DNA of 64,000 bases from Massilia sp. Se16.2.3 (GCF_014171595.1 NZ_CP050451.1:2542001-2606000); one strand, 5' to 3'. Counted from the stretch's first letter, positions 29,883 through 40,321 are shown. Program-made: numbers and translations. Notes: generated by a model not told the origin, from the sequence alone.

Positions 29883-31267
29883 GATAGGGTCCTGCGCAAA
29901 TGGTTGAGAAGGTCGAAGCGGGTGATCAGGCCGTAGAAACGGTCGCCGTCGGCGATCACGGCGGTCAGGCCGCGGTCGAGGATATCGCGCAGCTGGGCCA
30001 TGCTGGCGGCCGGCGTCAGCGTCTGCAGCTGCGAGGTCATCGTAGAGGAAACCGGCGTCTGGAAGCGCGCGGCCTCGTTCGTCACGTGCAGCAGCAGGTC
30101 GGACTCGTCGATGATGCCCACCAGGCGGCCCTTGTCGATCACCGGCAGCTGGGCCAGGTCGCTCGAGCGCATGCGGTTGAAGGCGACCAGCAGGGTATCG
30201 GTCGGACTGACCGTGACGACTTCGCCGGCGTCGAAGCGGCGGCCGATCAGGTCGCGCAGGTCGCCGGTTTTCGGACGGTGCAAGAGGCCCTGGTCGACCA
30301 TCCAGCCGTCGCTGTAGACCTTGGTCAGATAGCGGGTGCCGGTGTCGCAGACAAAGGTGACGACGCGTTTCGGCGTCGTCTGGGCGCGGCAGTACTTCAG
30401 CGCGGCGGCCAGCAGCGTGCCGGTCGAGGAACCTGCAAGGATGCCCTCATGCTGGAGCAGGGCGCGCGCGGTGCCGAAGCTTTCCTCGTCGGTGATGGTG
30501 TAGGCGCTGCGCACGCGTGACAGGTCGGCGATGCCCGGAATGAAGTCCTCGCCGATGCCTTCCACCGCCCAGGAGCCGGCCTCGTCGGCCAGGTGGCCGG
30601 TGTTCACGTAGTCGGCCAGGATCGAGCCTTTCGGGTCGGCCAGCACGAATTCGAGGTCGGGCTGGACACGCTGGAAGTAGTTCGACAGGCCGGTCAGGGT
30701 GCCGGATGAACCGACGCCGACGACGATGGCATCGAGCTCGTGGCTGGTCTGCTCCCAGATTTCCGGGCCGGTGGTGGTTTCGTGGGCGCGCGGGTTGGCC
30801 GGGTTGTTGAACTGGTCGGCAAACCAGGCGCCGGGAATCTCGCGTGCCAGGCGCGCCGCGTAGTCCTGGTAGTACTCGGGGTGGCCCTTGCCCACGTCCG
30901 AGCGGGTCAGGTGGATTTCGGCGCCCAGGGCTTTCAGGTGCAACACCTTTTCAGCGGCCATCTTGTCGGGCACGACCAGCACGACGCGGTAGCCCTTGAT
31001 GCGCGCCACCAGGGCCAGCCCCAGGCCGGTGTTGCCGGCCGTGGCTTCCACGACGGTGCCGCCGGGTTGGAGGCTGCCGTCAGCCTCGGCCGCCTCGATC
31101 ATGGCGCGGCCGATGCGGTCCTTGATCGAGCCGCCCGGGTTTTGCGATTCCAGCTTCAGGAACAGCTGGCAGGGACCGGTATCCATGCGGGTGACTTGCA
31201 CCAGCGGTGTGTTGCCGATCAGGGAAAAGATTGCCGCTTGAGACGCGTGTTGCTGCTTGCGTGACAT
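29879..31267 (-). CDS. Cystathionine beta-synthase
   Basis: This 462-residue PLP enzyme joins serine and homocysteine to cystathionine. The fold-type II core (residues 10-330) has the PLP lysine Lys49 in NPGGSIKDRIG, the phosphate loop GVGSSGTLTGLSNYF, EATAGNTGLGLA and the family-specific EGIGEDFIPG. A pair of CBS domains follows (about 340-460: VVTVSPTDTLLVAFNRM, LPVIDKGRLVGIIDESDLL, YGLITRFDLLNHLR), likely ligand-binding and regulatory. There is no N-terminal heme domain. The gene precedes the gamma-lyase/synthase in one transcript. With sulfate assimilation at 52-57 kb, the cell has two cysteine routes. Confidence 0.93.
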   Translation of the reverse strand: MSRKQQHASQAAIFSLIGNTPLVQVTRMDTGPCQLFLKLESQNPGGSIKDRIGRAMIEAAEADGSLQPGGTVVEATAGNTGLGLALVARIKGYRVVLVVPDKMAAEKVLHLKALGAEIHLTRSDVGKGHPEYYQDYAARLAREIPGAWFADQFNNPANPRAHETTTGPEIWEQTSHELDAIVVGVGSSGTLTGLSNYFQRVQPDLEFVLADPKGSILADYVNTGHLADEAGSWAVEGIGEDFIPGIADLSRVRSAYTITDEESFGTARALLQHEGILAGSSTGTLLAAALKYCRAQTTPKRVVTFVCDTGTRYLTKVYSDGWMVDQGLLHRPKTGDLRDLIGRRFDAGEVVTVSPTDTLLVAFNRMRSSDLAQLPVIDKGRLVGIIDESDLLLHVTNEAARFQTPVSSTMTSQLQTLTPAASMAQLRDILDRGLTAVIADGDRFYGLITRFDLLNHLRRTLS

Positions 31268-31606
31268 GTTGCCTCCAAATAAACGCCTTGTGGGCGCTGG
31301 GACGACGGATGAGAGAGCGCGGGTAGGGCGCCGGGCCGTGGTAAAAAAAGCATGGTACGACTGATCAAGGCGGTTTGTCTTGAACTGGCGCGAAAAGACG
31401 AACCACGGCCAGCGCCGCCCGAGGAGCGCGAGCGTAGCACTGATAAGGCTTGTCTATACAATAAGAAATTCGCATAAGTGTATGCGGTTTTTGACTTGGT
31501 GCGGAGCATTTCGCGGCACACGCTGGTGCTCCTAAGCCACGTCCGCCGTAAAATTTTGCCAACGCCTGAGCCAGACGCTTATACTGGAGCACTATTTCTT
31601 TTTGGC
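31268..31606. other. Divergent intergenic region with a palindrome
   Basis: This 339-base gap between the cystathionine beta-synthase gene and a lipoprotein gene holds no supported gene. The middle is AT-richer and contains the exact inverted repeat CGCATA-N4-TATGCG (31471-31486), a possible operator. TTGACT lies at 31490-31495 on the plus strand and could be a -35 box for the lipoprotein, but no good -10 box follows at the right distance. Confidence 0.4.
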
Positions 31607-32251
31607 ATGAATAACATGATCACGCACATTCGCTCCCTCGTACCCGCAGCTGCAGCTGCCCTGACTTTGTTGGCCGGCTGCGGCGGCGAAGGCGGTGTGC
31701 CGCTGGGCGAGTTCCCCGCGATCAATATGGCGGAAGGCGAGACGGTCGAGCTGAAGGCGCCGAGCTCGAAGAGTCCGGCAACGTTCAGCTTCAGCAGCAG
31801 CAACCCGGCCGTGGCCGAGGTGAGCGGCACGACGCTGTTCGCCCGCGCGCCTGGTGTCAGCACGATCACCGCGCAGCAGGGGAAGATGGGCAGCTACAAC
31901 CCCACCTCGACCAGCACCACCGTGACCGTGGCCGCCTATGTCAGCCATGGCGGGATGCTCTGGATGCCACCGAGCACGACCCTCAGGAACTGGGCCGATG
32001 CAAAAGCGTTTTGCGAGAATACGACCATCAAGACCCTCGACGGATGGCGGGTGCCGACCCAGGCCGAGCTGACCGCGATGGCGTCGTCGGTGGCGCTCCC
32101 TAGCCAGGGCTGGCTGCTGGCCGACACCTGGACCTCGAACCCCGGATCCGGTGCGAATACGCACGTGGTCCTGAACCTGTCGAGCAAGGTGTCGAGCTCC
32201 ATCGCCAGCGACAAGACAGCCGCCGTCACCTGCGTGAGGACGGCACCCTAA
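31607..32251 (+). CDS. Lipoprotein with Ig-like and DUF1566-like (Lcl) regions
   Basis: The start at ATG 31607 (or ATG 31616) gives about 214 residues. A lipoprotein signal ends in LLAGC. An Ig-like (Big2-type) segment follows ([42 protein letters not shown]). The C-terminal part has [17 protein letters not shown], the signature of the DUF1566/Lcl C-terminal domain. Such proteins are exported and may bind surface partners; no specific role can be given. The stop overlaps the end of the convergent prpR gene by four bases. The start codon is not well fixed because no clear ribosome binding site is seen. Confidence 0.75.
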   Translation: MNNMITHIRSLVPAAAAALTLLAGCGGEGGVPLGEFPAINMAEGETVELKAPSSKSPATFSFSSSNPAVAEVSGTTLFARAPGVSTITAQQGKMGSYNPTSTSTTVTVAAYVSHGGMLWMPPSTTLRNWADAKAFCENTTIKTLDGWRVPTQAELTAMASSVALPSQGWLLADTWTSNPGSGANTHVVLNLSSKVSSSIASDKTAAVTCVRTAP

Positions 32252-33873
32252 GCGCCCTGGCCGCCTGCGCGCAGGCGCCGCCACAGGTCGTGCGGCTGAT
32301 GCCGAGATGGCGCGCGGCGGCATCGCGCTGGCCGTTGAAGCGCGCCAGCACCGCCGCCGCACTTTCCTCCGCAGGCGCTTCCAGCCTGGTCGCGGGCGCG
32401 GGAAGCACCGTTTGCCCCGCGACTTGCGCCAGCTCCGGCGCGATCCCCAGCAAGAAACTCGGCGTCAAGGCCTGCAAGGGCTCGGCCGCCGAGGAACAGG
32501 GCCAGGCGCTCCATCAGGTTGCGTAGTTCGCGCACGTTCCCCGGCCAGGGGTAGGCCGCCAGCAGCGGCGCGCAGGCCTGGATTTCGGCATGCAGGTTCG
32601 GATGCGGACGCGCACCCAGCGCTGCCAGCGACTGCTTCAGCGACCACTCGGCCAGCGGTGCGATATCGACCGCGCGTGCCCGCAGCGCCGGCAGCGCCAG
32701 GCGCAGGACCGCCAGCCGGTAGAACAGGTCGGCGCGGAAGCGCCCCTCGCGCACCCGCGCCTCCAGGTCGCAGTGGGTAGCGCTGATCACGCGCACCGCG
32801 ATCGGCACCGGACGCGTGCCGCCCACCCGCATCACCTCGCGTTCTTCCAGCACCCGCAAGAGGCGCGTCTGCAGCGCCAGTGGCATTTCGCCGATCTCGT
32901 CCGGGAACAGGGTGCCGCCATTTGCCGCCTCGAACAGGCCCGCATGGCCGCCGCGGCGCGCGCCCGTGAACGCGCCTTCCTCGTGGCCGAAAAGTTCCGA
33001 CTCCAGTAGCGACTCGGCGATTGCACCGCAATTGACCGCCACGAAAGGCCGGTTCGCGCCCAGGCTGCGCGGCCCCTCGCGGTGGATGGCCTGGGCGACC
33101 AGCCCTTGCCGCTGCCGGTCTCGCCCGGATCAGGACGGTGGCCGGCGAGCGCGCGTACAGCACCACCGTCTGGCGCAGGCGCTCCATCGCATCGGACTCG
33201 CCCCGTAAATCGTTCAGGCCGCGGGCGCGCGCTGCACCGTGTTCGCGCTGCCGCGGCGGATCCGGTTCGCTTCCAGCTGGGTCAGGCGCGCCACTTCCAG
33301 CGCATCGTCGAAGGCCTGGCGGATCGAGGCGGCCGAGTACAGGAACACGCTGGAAAGATTCGCCTCCTCGGCCAGGTCCGTGATCAGGCCGGCGCCGACG
33401 ACCGCCTCGATCCCTGCGCTCTTCAGTTCGCGGATCGCCGCGCGCGCATCCTCGCGCGTCACATAGGTGCGCTGGACGATGTCGAGGCCGAAAGTGGCTG
33501 AAAATTCCGCGAGCTCGGGCAGCGGTTGCTGGTAGCTGATCACGCCGACGCGTGTCGACATCTTGCGCGCCTGCGCCAGCGCACGCATGACGTCGTAGCC
33601 GCTGGCCTTGGCCACCACCACCGGCGCCGACACCCGGCCCTTCAGGTAGGCGCCGTTCGAACCGGCGGCGATGACGACGTCGCAGCGTTCGCCCGCCATG
33701 CGTTCGCGGATGTGGCGGGCCGCCTCGTCAAAGCCGAGCTTGATCGGTTCGATGGTCGCCAGGTGGTCGTATTCGAGCGTGATGTCGCGGAACAGGTCGG
33801 ACAGGCGCGAGACGGACACCGTCCAGATGACGGGTTTGTCGGCTTCGACGGGAGCAGGGGAGAGTGGGCGCAT
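32248..33873 (-). pseudogene. prpR: Propionate catabolism sigma-54 activator PrpR, frameshifted five times
   Basis: PrpR senses 2-methylcitrate and activates prpBC with sigma-54 RNA polymerase. The N-terminal sensor domain is clean for 210 residues ([33 protein letters not shown]). The AAA+ domain is spread over three frames: [13 protein letters not shown] Walker [16 protein letters not shown] (sigma-54 contact), the Walker B region, [21 protein letters not shown] and the Fis-type helix-turn-helix [22 protein letters not shown]. Changes lie near 33221-33232, 33124-33126, 33102 (missing bases), 32485-32492 (extra base) and 32286 (missing base). Repaired length is 542 residues, normal for PrpR. 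The Walker B region also reads LFPDEIGEM where LFLDEIGEM is expected. Sequence error is my preferred explanation. Confidence 0.85.
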
Positions 33874-33980
33874 GTTGCAATTTTACTGCAACGATGTTTC
33901 GTGCGTTTCATTTGAAACGACGAGTGAAACATCACGGGGACGGAAGCTGAGCGAACCCTGGATGCAAGTAGCTGAAACAT
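33874..33980 (+). promoter_or_regulatory. Putative PrpR operator array
   Basis: Between prpR and prpB lie several inverted repeats. GTTGCA-N7-TGCAAC is at 33874-33892. CGTTTCA-TT-TGAAACG (33904-33919) is nested inside ATGTTTC...GAAACAT (33894-33932). Another TGAAACAT is at 33973-33980. The TGAAAC half sites fit an enhancer-binding protein acting on the sigma-54 promoter 85 to 140 bases downstream. The first palindrome overlaps the prpR start region, suggesting autoregulation. Confidence 0.65.
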
Positions 33981-34016
33981 AAAGGATTTCTGCTCATCGG
34001 ATGCAGCCGGCATGGC

Positions 34017-34032
34017 TGGCACGCTCCTTGCA
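34017..34032 (+). promoter_or_regulatory. Sigma-54 promoter of the prp operon
   Basis: TGGCACG-N4-TTGCA (34017-34032) matches the -24/-12 consensus of sigma-54 promoters perfectly. It lies about 40 bases ahead of the prpB start, in agreement with control by PrpR. Confidence 0.88.
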
Positions 34033-34072
34033 AAAGAGGGAGCCATTCATCACCGAACCCTCAGGAGAGCAC

Positions 34073-34957
34073 ATGACCCCATCCGCAGGCGCGCTGTTTC
34101 GCCGCGCAGTCCAGGAAGAATCGCCGCTGCAAGTCGTCGGCGCCATCAATGCCAACCACGCGCTGCTGGCCAAGCGCGCCGGCTTCAAGGCCATCTACCT
34201 GTCCGGTGGCGGCGTCGCCGCCGGCTCGCTCGGCCTGCCCGACCTGGGCATCTCGAACCTGGACGACGTGCTGACCGACGTGCGCCGCATCACCGACGTC
34301 TGCGACCTGCCGCTGCTGGTCGACGTCGACACTGGCTTCGGTTCCTCCGCCTTCAACGTGGCGCGCACCGTCAAATCGATGATCAAGTTCGGCGCCGCGG
34401 CCATCCATATCGAAGACCAGGTCGGCGCCAAGCGCTGCGGCCACCGTCCGGGCAAGGAGATCGTCTCGAAAGGGGAGATGGTCGACCGCATCAAGGCGGC
34501 GGTCGACGCACGCACCGACGAGAACTTCGTCATCATGGCCCGCACCGATGCGCTGGCCGTCGAAGGTTTCGACGCCGCCATCGAGCGTGCAGTGGCCTGC
34601 GTGGAAGCCGGTGCCGACATGGTCTTCCCGGAAGCGATGACGGAACTGGGCATGTACGCCAAATTCGCGAAAGCCGTGGGCGTGCCGATCCTGGCCAACA
34701 TCACCGAATTCGGCTCGACCCCGCTGTTCACCGTGGACGAACTCAAGTCCGCCGACGTCGGCCTGGTGCTGTATCCTCTGTCGGCTTTCCGCGCCATGAA
34801 CAAGGCGGCCGAGAACGTCTACACGGCGATCCGCCGTGACGGTTCCCAGCAGGCCGTGCTCGATACGATGCAGACCCGCGCCGAGCTGTACGAGCGCATC
34901 AACTACCACGACTTCGAGCAGCACCTCGACGCCCTGTTCGCAGCCCAGAAAAAATAA
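34073..34957 (+). CDS. prpB: 2-methylisocitrate lyase
   Basis: This 294-residue enzyme of the isocitrate lyase superfamily splits 2-methylisocitrate into pyruvate and succinate, the last step of propionate breakdown by the methylcitrate cycle. The active-site motif [10 protein letters not shown] is at 120-129, with catalytic Cys122. The metal-binding DVDTGFG (85-91) and IHIEDQ are present. ATG 34073 behind an AGGAG box is the start. It is the first gene after the sigma-54 promoter and is followed by prpC after 23 bases. Confidence 0.96.
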   Translation: MTPSAGALFRRAVQEESPLQVVGAINANHALLAKRAGFKAIYLSGGGVAAGSLGLPDLGISNLDDVLTDVRRITDVCDLPLLVDVDTGFGSSAFNVARTVKSMIKFGAAAIHIEDQVGAKRCGHRPGKEIVSKGEMVDRIKAAVDARTDENFVIMARTDALAVEGFDAAIERAVACVEAGADMVFPEAMTELGMYAKFAKAVGVPILANITEFGSTPLFTVDELKSADVGLVLYPLSAFRAMNKAAENVYTAIRRDGSQQAVLDTMQTRAELYERINYHDFEQHLDALFAAQKK

Positions 34958-34980
34958 CAACCACTGAATTGGAGATCGAC

Positions 34981-36132
34981 ATGACTGAACAAGCCCCAGC
35001 ATTCAAGCCAAAAAAATCCGTTGCCCTGTCGGGCGTTGCCGCCGGTAACACGGCCCTGTGCTCTGTCGGTAAATCGGGCAACGATTTGCACTACCGCGGC
35101 TACGACATCCTGGACGTGGCCGATTCCTGCGAATTCGAAGAGATCGCCTACCTGCTGGTGCACGGCAAGCTCCCGACCGCCGCCGAACTGAAGGGCTATA
35201 AAGCCAAGCTGAAGATGCTGCGCGGCCTGCCGCACGCGGTCAAGCTGGCGCTGGAAGCGCTGCCGGCCGGCAGCCACCCGATGGACGTGATGCGTACCGG
35301 CGTCTCCGCGCTGGGCTGCGCGCTGCCGGAAAAGGACGACCACAATATCGCCGGCGCGCGCGACATCGCCGACCGCCTGATGGCCTCTTTCGGCTCGATG
35401 CTGCTGTACTGGTACCACTTCAGCCATAACGGCCGCCGCATCGAAACGGAAACCGACGACGACTCGATCGGCGGGCACTTCCTGCACCTGCTGCATGGCA
35501 CCGCGCCATCGGAAGAGTGGGTGAAGGCGATGCACACCTCGCTGATCCTCTACGCCGAGCACGAGTTCAACGCCTCTACTTTTACCGCACGCGTCATCGC
35601 CGGCACCGGTTCCGATATGCACTCGGCCATCACCGGCGCCATCGGCGCGCTGCGGGGCCCGAAACACGGCGGCGCCAACGAAGTCGCCCTCGACATCCAG
35701 AAGCGCTACGAGAACGCCGACGAAGCCGAAGCGGACATCCGCAACCGCGTCGCCAACAAGGAAGTCGTGATCGGCTTCGGCCACCCGGTCTATACGATTT
35801 CCGACCCGCGCAACAAGGTCATCAAGGAAGTGGCGCGCTCGCTGTCGCAGTCGGCCGGTTCGATGAAGATGTTCGACATCGCCGAGCGCCTCGAGTCGGT
35901 GATGTGGGAAGTCAAGAAGATGTTCCCGAACCTGGACTGGTTCTCGGCCGTCTCGTATCACATGATGGGCGTGCCGACCGCGATGTTCACGCCGCTCTTC
36001 GTCATTTCGCGTACCTCGGGCTGGGCCGCGCACATCATCGAGCAGCGCATCGACAACAAGATCATCCGCCCGAGCGCGAACTACGTCGGTCCGGAAGACC
36101 TGGCCTTCGTGCCGATCGCCGATCGTAAATAA
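34981..36132 (+). CDS. prpC: 2-methylcitrate synthase
   Basis: This 383-residue enzyme of the citrate synthase family condenses propionyl-CoA and oxaloacetate. Catalytic residues are seen in the His block [17 protein letters not shown] and the Asp block [11 protein letters not shown]. The motif [23 protein letters not shown] is typical for PrpC and absent from most plain citrate synthases. The start ATG 34981 lies behind GGAGA; an upstream in-frame ATG at 34969 has no support. It is 23 bases after prpB and 12 bases before acnD. Confidence 0.95.
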   Translation: MTEQAPAFKPKKSVALSGVAAGNTALCSVGKSGNDLHYRGYDILDVADSCEFEEIAYLLVHGKLPTAAELKGYKAKLKMLRGLPHAVKLALEALPAGSHPMDVMRTGVSALGCALPEKDDHNIAGARDIADRLMASFGSMLLYWYHFSHNGRRIETETDDDSIGGHFLHLLHGTAPSEEWVKAMHTSLILYAEHEFNASTFTARVIAGTGSDMHSAITGAIGALRGPKHGGANEVALDIQKRYENADEAEADIRNRVANKEVVIGFGHPVYTISDPRNKVIKEVARSLSQSAGSMKMFDIAERLESVMWEVKKMFPNLDWFSAVSYHMMGVPTAMFTPLFVISRTSGWAAHIIEQRIDNKIIRPSANYVGPEDLAFVPIADRK

Positions 36133-36144
36133 CCGAGTTTTAGA

Positions 36145-38745
36145 ATGAACAACGCCTACCGCAAACCCCTGCACGGCACGGTGCTTCACTACTTCGACGC
36201 GCGCGAAGCCGTCGACAGTATCGAAGCCGGTGCTTGGGACAAGCTCCCCTACACCTCGCGCGTGCTAGCCGAAAACCTGGTGCGCCGCTGCGAGCCGATG
36301 GCGCTCGTGCCGTCCCTGAAACAGCTCATCGAACGCAAGCGCGACCTCGATTTCCCCTGGTACCCGGCGCGCGTGGTCTGCCACGACATCCTCGGCCAGA
36401 CGGCCCTGGTCGACCTGGCCGGCCTGCGCGACGCCATCGCGCTGGAAGGGGGCAACCCCGCGCTGGTGAACCCGGTGGTGCCGACCCAGCTCGTCGTCGA
36501 CCATTCGCTGGCCGTCGAGTGCGGCGGCTTCGATCCGGACGCGTTCGAAAAGAACCGCGCCATCGAGGACCGCCGCAACGAAGACCGCTTCCACTTCATC
36601 GACTGGACCAAGAAGGCCTTCCAGAACGTCGACGTGATCCCGCCGGGGAACGGCATCCTGCACCAGATTAACCTCGAGCGCATGTCGCCCGTGATCCAGG
36701 TGAAGGACGGCGTCGCCTTCCCGGATACCCTGGTCGGCACCGACTCGCACACCCCGATGGTCGATGCGCTGGGCGTGATCGCCATCGGCGTGGGTGGCCT
36801 GGAAGCGGAAAGCGTGATGCTGGGCCGCGCCTCGTACATGCGCCTTCCGGACATCGTCGGCGTCGAACTGACCGGCAAGCCGGGTCCCGGCATCACCGCC
36901 ACCGACGTCGTGCTGGCGCTGACCGAGTTCCTGCGCAATGCCAAGGTCGTGTCGACCTACCTCGAGTTCTACGGTGAGGGCGCATCGAACCTGACCCTGG
37001 GCGACCGTGCGACGATCTCGAACATGGCGCCGGAATTCGGCGCCACCGCCGCGATGTTCTACATCGACGAGCAGACCATCAAGTACCTGAAACTCACCGG
37101 CCGCGAAGACGAGACCGTGAACCTGGTCGAGCTGTATGCGAAGGAAACGGGCCTGTGGGCCGATGCGCTCACGACCGCCGAATACGAGCGCGTGCTGCGT
37201 TTCGACCTCTCGACCGTGGTGCGCAACATCGCCGGCCCGTCGAACCCGCACAAGCGCGTGCCGACCTCGGAACTGGCGGCGCGCGGCATCGCCGGCGTGG
37301 TGGAAAACGAACCGGGCCGCATGCCCGATGGCGCCGTCATCATCGCGGCCATTACCAGCTGCACCAACACGAACAATCCGCGCAACATGGTCGCGGCGGG
37401 CCTGCTGGCGCGTAACGCCAACGCCCGCGGCCTGCTGCGCAAGCCCTGGGTGAAATCCTCGCTGGCGCCGGGCTCGAAAGCCGTGTCGCTCTACCTGGAA
37501 GAAGCGGGCCTGCTGCCGGAGCTGGAAAAGCTGGGCTTTGGCGTCGTCGCCTTTGCCTGCACCACCTGCAACGGCATGAGCGGCGCGCTCGACCCCGTCA
37601 TCCAGCAGGAGATCATCGAGCGCGATTTGTACGCGACCGCCGTCCTGTCGGGCAACCGCAACTTCGACGGCCGCATCCACCCGTATGCGAAACAGGCCTT
37701 CCTGGCCTCGCCGCCGCTGGTGGTGGCCTATGCGATTGCCGGCACCATCCGCTTCGACATCGAGAAGGACGTGCTGGGCGTGGACGCCAACGGCCAGCAG
37801 GTGACCTTGGCCGACATCTGGCCGAGCGACGAGGAAATCGACGCCGTCATCGAACAGAGCGTGAAACCCGAGCAGTTCCGCAAGGTGTACACGCCGATGT
37901 TCGCGCGCGTGGCCGACGATGGCGAAGCCGTCAGCCCGCTGTACGACTGGCGCGAGATGTCCACTTACATCCGCCGTCCGCCGTACTGGGAAGGCGCGCT
38001 GGCCGGCGCCCGCGCCTTGTCCGGCATGCGTCCGCTCGCGGTCCTGGGCGACAACATCACGACCGACCACCTGTCGCCGTCGAACGCGATCATGATGGAT
38101 TCCGCCGCCGGCGAATACCTGTTCAAGATGGGCCTGCCGGAAGAGGACTTCAATTCCTATGCCACCCACCGCGGCGACCACCTGACGGCCCAGCGCGCGA
38201 CGTTTGCCAACCCGACCCTGAAGAACGAGATGGTGCGCAATCCCGACGGGACCGTGCGCGCGGGTTCGCTGGCACGCATCGAACCCGAAGGCCAGGTGAC
38301 GCGCATGTGGGAAGCCATCGAAACCTACATGGAGCGCAAGCAGCCGCTGATCGTGATCGCCGGCGCCGACTACGGCCAGGGTTCCTCGCGCGACTGGGCG
38401 GCCAAGGGCGTGCGCCTGGCGGGCGTGGAAGCGATCGTCGCCGAAGGCTTCGAGCGCATCCACCGCACGAATCTGGTTGGCATGGGCGTGCTGCCGCTGG
38501 AGTTCATGCCCGGCGTGAACCGCTTGAGCCTGGGCATCGACGGTACCGAGACCTTCGACGTGATCGGCGAACGCACGCCGCGCGCGACGCTCACCCTCGT
38601 GATCAATCGTCGCGATGGGCAGCGTGTCGAGGTGCCGGTGACCTGCCGCCTCGATACGGCGGAAGAGGTGTCGATCTACGAGGCGGGCGGCGTGCTGCAG
38701 CGCTTCGCGCAAGACTTCCTGGCGTCGTCGAAAGTCGCGGCGTAA
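36145..38745 (+). CDS. acnD: Fe/S-dependent 2-methylisocitrate dehydratase AcnD
   Basis: This 866-residue aconitase-family protein dehydrates 2-methylcitrate to 2-methyl-trans-aconitate when PrpF is present. It has the three iron-sulfur cysteines (SCTNTNNP, then CTTCNG), VGTDSHTPMVDALGVI with the catalytic His, and the swivel domain with ADYGQGSSRDWAAKG. The start MNNAYRKPLHGT is the normal AcnD start. It replaces PrpD here. It is in the prpBC operon, but a repeat pair separates it from prpF, so the end of the operon may be regulated differently. Confidence 0.95.
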   Translation: MNNAYRKPLHGTVLHYFDAREAVDSIEAGAWDKLPYTSRVLAENLVRRCEPMALVPSLKQLIERKRDLDFPWYPARVVCHDILGQTALVDLAGLRDAIALEGGNPALVNPVVPTQLVVDHSLAVECGGFDPDAFEKNRAIEDRRNEDRFHFIDWTKKAFQNVDVIPPGNGILHQINLERMSPVIQVKDGVAFPDTLVGTDSHTPMVDALGVIAIGVGGLEAESVMLGRASYMRLPDIVGVELTGKPGPGITATDVVLALTEFLRNAKVVSTYLEFYGEGASNLTLGDRATISNMAPEFGATAAMFYIDEQTIKYLKLTGREDETVNLVELYAKETGLWADALTTAEYERVLRFDLSTVVRNIAGPSNPHKRVPTSELAARGIAGVVENEPGRMPDGAVIIAAITSCTNTNNPRNMVAAGLLARNANARGLLRKPWVKSSLAPGSKAVSLYLEEAGLLPELEKLGFGVVAFACTTCNGMSGALDPVIQQEIIERDLYATAVLSGNRNFDGRIHPYAKQAFLASPPLVVAYAIAGTIRFDIEKDVLGVDANGQQVTLADIWPSDEEIDAVIEQSVKPEQFRKVYTPMFARVADDGEAVSPLYDWREMSTYIRRPPYWEGALAGARALSGMRPLAVLGDNITTDHLSPSNAIMMDSAAGEYLFKMGLPEEDFNSYATHRGDHLTAQRATFANPTLKNEMVRNPDGTVRAGSLARIEPEGQVTRMWEAIETYMERKQPLIVIAGADYGQGSSRDWAAKGVRLAGVEAIVAEGFERIHRTNLVGMGVLPLEFMPGVNRLSLGIDGTETFDVIGERTPRATLTLVINRRDGQRVEVPVTCRLDTAEEVSIYEAGGVLQRFAQDFLASSKVAA

Positions 38746-38804
38746 TCCGGACGTTTTCGAGGGCGATTATTTTCCGCCCGTGACGATGTTCGGCGCACAT
38801 AAGC

Positions 38805-38904
38805 GCGTGGGCACGGAGTGCCCACCCTACGGGCGGCGGATCGGCTTTAACGACACTGCCACACGCGTTCGTCATTGTAGGGTGGGCACTCTGTGCCCAC
38901 GCGG
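38805..38904. repeat. REP pair between acnD and prpF (right-then-left order)
   Basis: A right-type unit lies at 38805-38830 (GCGTGGGCACGGAGTGCCCA, then CCCTAC) and a left-type unit at 38877-38904. The order is opposite to the usual REPIN, so the loops point outward. It sits inside the prp operon, 60 to 160 bases after acnD, and could act as an mRNA stabiliser or attenuator. Confidence 0.78.
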
Positions 38905-38970
38905 GACCAGCGTCACACCGGCCACGCACGGCGAATCGTCGCCCGCATCATCAAACAGGACCACGAACAC

Positions 38971-40163
38971 ATGGCACATACTCCCCAAATCAAAATCCCC
39001 GCCACCTACATGCGTGGCGGTACCTCGAAAGGTGTGTTCTTCCGCCTCGACGACCTGCCTGAAGCGGCCCGCGTGCCGGGCGCGGTGCGCGACGCGCTCT
39101 TGCAACGCGTGATCGGCAGCCCCGACCCCTACGGCAAGCAGATCGACGGCATGGGCGGGGCGACGTCCAGCACCAGCAAGACCGTGATCGTCTCGAAGAG
39201 CACCCGTCCCGGCCATGACGTCGACTACCTGTTCGGCCAGGTCTCGATCGACAAGCCTTTCGTCGACTGGAGCGGCAACTGCGGCAACCTGTCCTCGGCG
39301 GTGGGCTCGTTCGCAATCAATGCAGGCCTGGTCGCGGACCTGCCGCAAAACGGCATGGCGACCGTACGCATCTGGCAGGCCAATATCGGCAAGACCATCG
39401 TCGCCCACGTGCCGGTGACGAATGGCGAAGTGCAGGAAACGGGCGACTTCGAACTCGACGGCGTGACCTTCCCGGCCGCCGAAGTGGCGCTCGAATTCAT
39501 GGACCCGGCAGCGGACGAGGAGGGTGGCGGTGGAGCGATGTTCCCGACCGGGAACCTGGTCGACGACCTCGAGGTTCCAGGCCTGGGCGTCGTCAAGGCC
39601 ACCATGATCAATGCCGGCATCCCCACCATCTTTGTGAACGCCGCCGACATCGGCTATACCGGCACCGAACTGCAGGATGCGATCAATGGCGATCCGCGCG
39701 CGCTGGCGCTGTTCGAAACCATCCGCGCCCACGGCGCCGTGCGCATGGGCCTCATCAAGCATGTCGACGAGGCGGCCAAGCGCCAGCACACGCCGAAGGT
39801 CGCCTTCGTGGCGCCGCCCGCGGGCTATACCTCGTCGAGCGGCAAGGAAGTGGCGGCCGCCGACATCGACCTGCTGGTGCGTGCACTCTCCATGGGCAAA
39901 CTGCACCACGCGATGATGGGCACGGCGGCGGTCGCCATCGGTACGGCTGCCGCGGTGCCGGGCACGCTGGTGAACCTCGCGGCGGGCGGCGGCAAGCCGG
40001 GCGCGGTACGCTTCGGCCACCCATCCGGCACGCTGCGCGTGGGTGCCGAGGCGGTCGAGAAGAACGGCCAGTGGAGCGTCACCAAGGCGGTGATGAGCCG
40101 CAGCGCGCGCGCGTGCTGATGGAAGGCTGGGTGCGCGTGCCGGGCGAGGTGCTCGGCGCCTAG
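38971..40163 (+). CDS. prpF: 2-methylaconitate isomerase PrpF (frame change near the C-terminus)
   Basis: PrpF isomerises 2-methyl-trans-aconitate so that AcnB can complete the methylcitrate cycle with AcnD. The protein begins at ATG 38971 (MAHTPQIKIPATYMRGGTSKG) and has the diaminopimelate-epimerase-like fold with the catalytic Cys in SGNCGNLSSAVG and the GHPSGTLRVGAE block. As written, translation stops at 40119. In the next frame the last residues continue as LMEGWVRVPGEVLGA to TAG 40161-40163, exactly the expected PrpF end. The shift is in the GC repeat at 40103-40113. The loss would remove only about 14 residues, and the enzyme could still fold. Confidence 0.93.
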
Positions 40164-40190
40164 CACACAGCCGTCCAGGGGCCCTGCAGC

Positions 40191-40232
40191 AGCCGGGTCG
40201 GCGCCATCTGTGCGCCGGCCCGGCTTTTTTTT
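40191..40232 (+). terminator. Terminator after prpF
   Basis: A long imperfect stem AGCCGGGTCGGCGC/GCGCCGGCCCGGCT (40191-40204 with 40212-40225) closes a seven-base loop and is followed by a T8 run. It ends the prp operon. Confidence 0.88.
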
Positions 40233-40321
40233 GTCTATACAGGCCCTTTACCCATCCCTCATGGTTTATCATTGGGCAACTTTTTGTGGCCGATGGGGCC
40301 ACGCGCACGGAACTACCCCTG

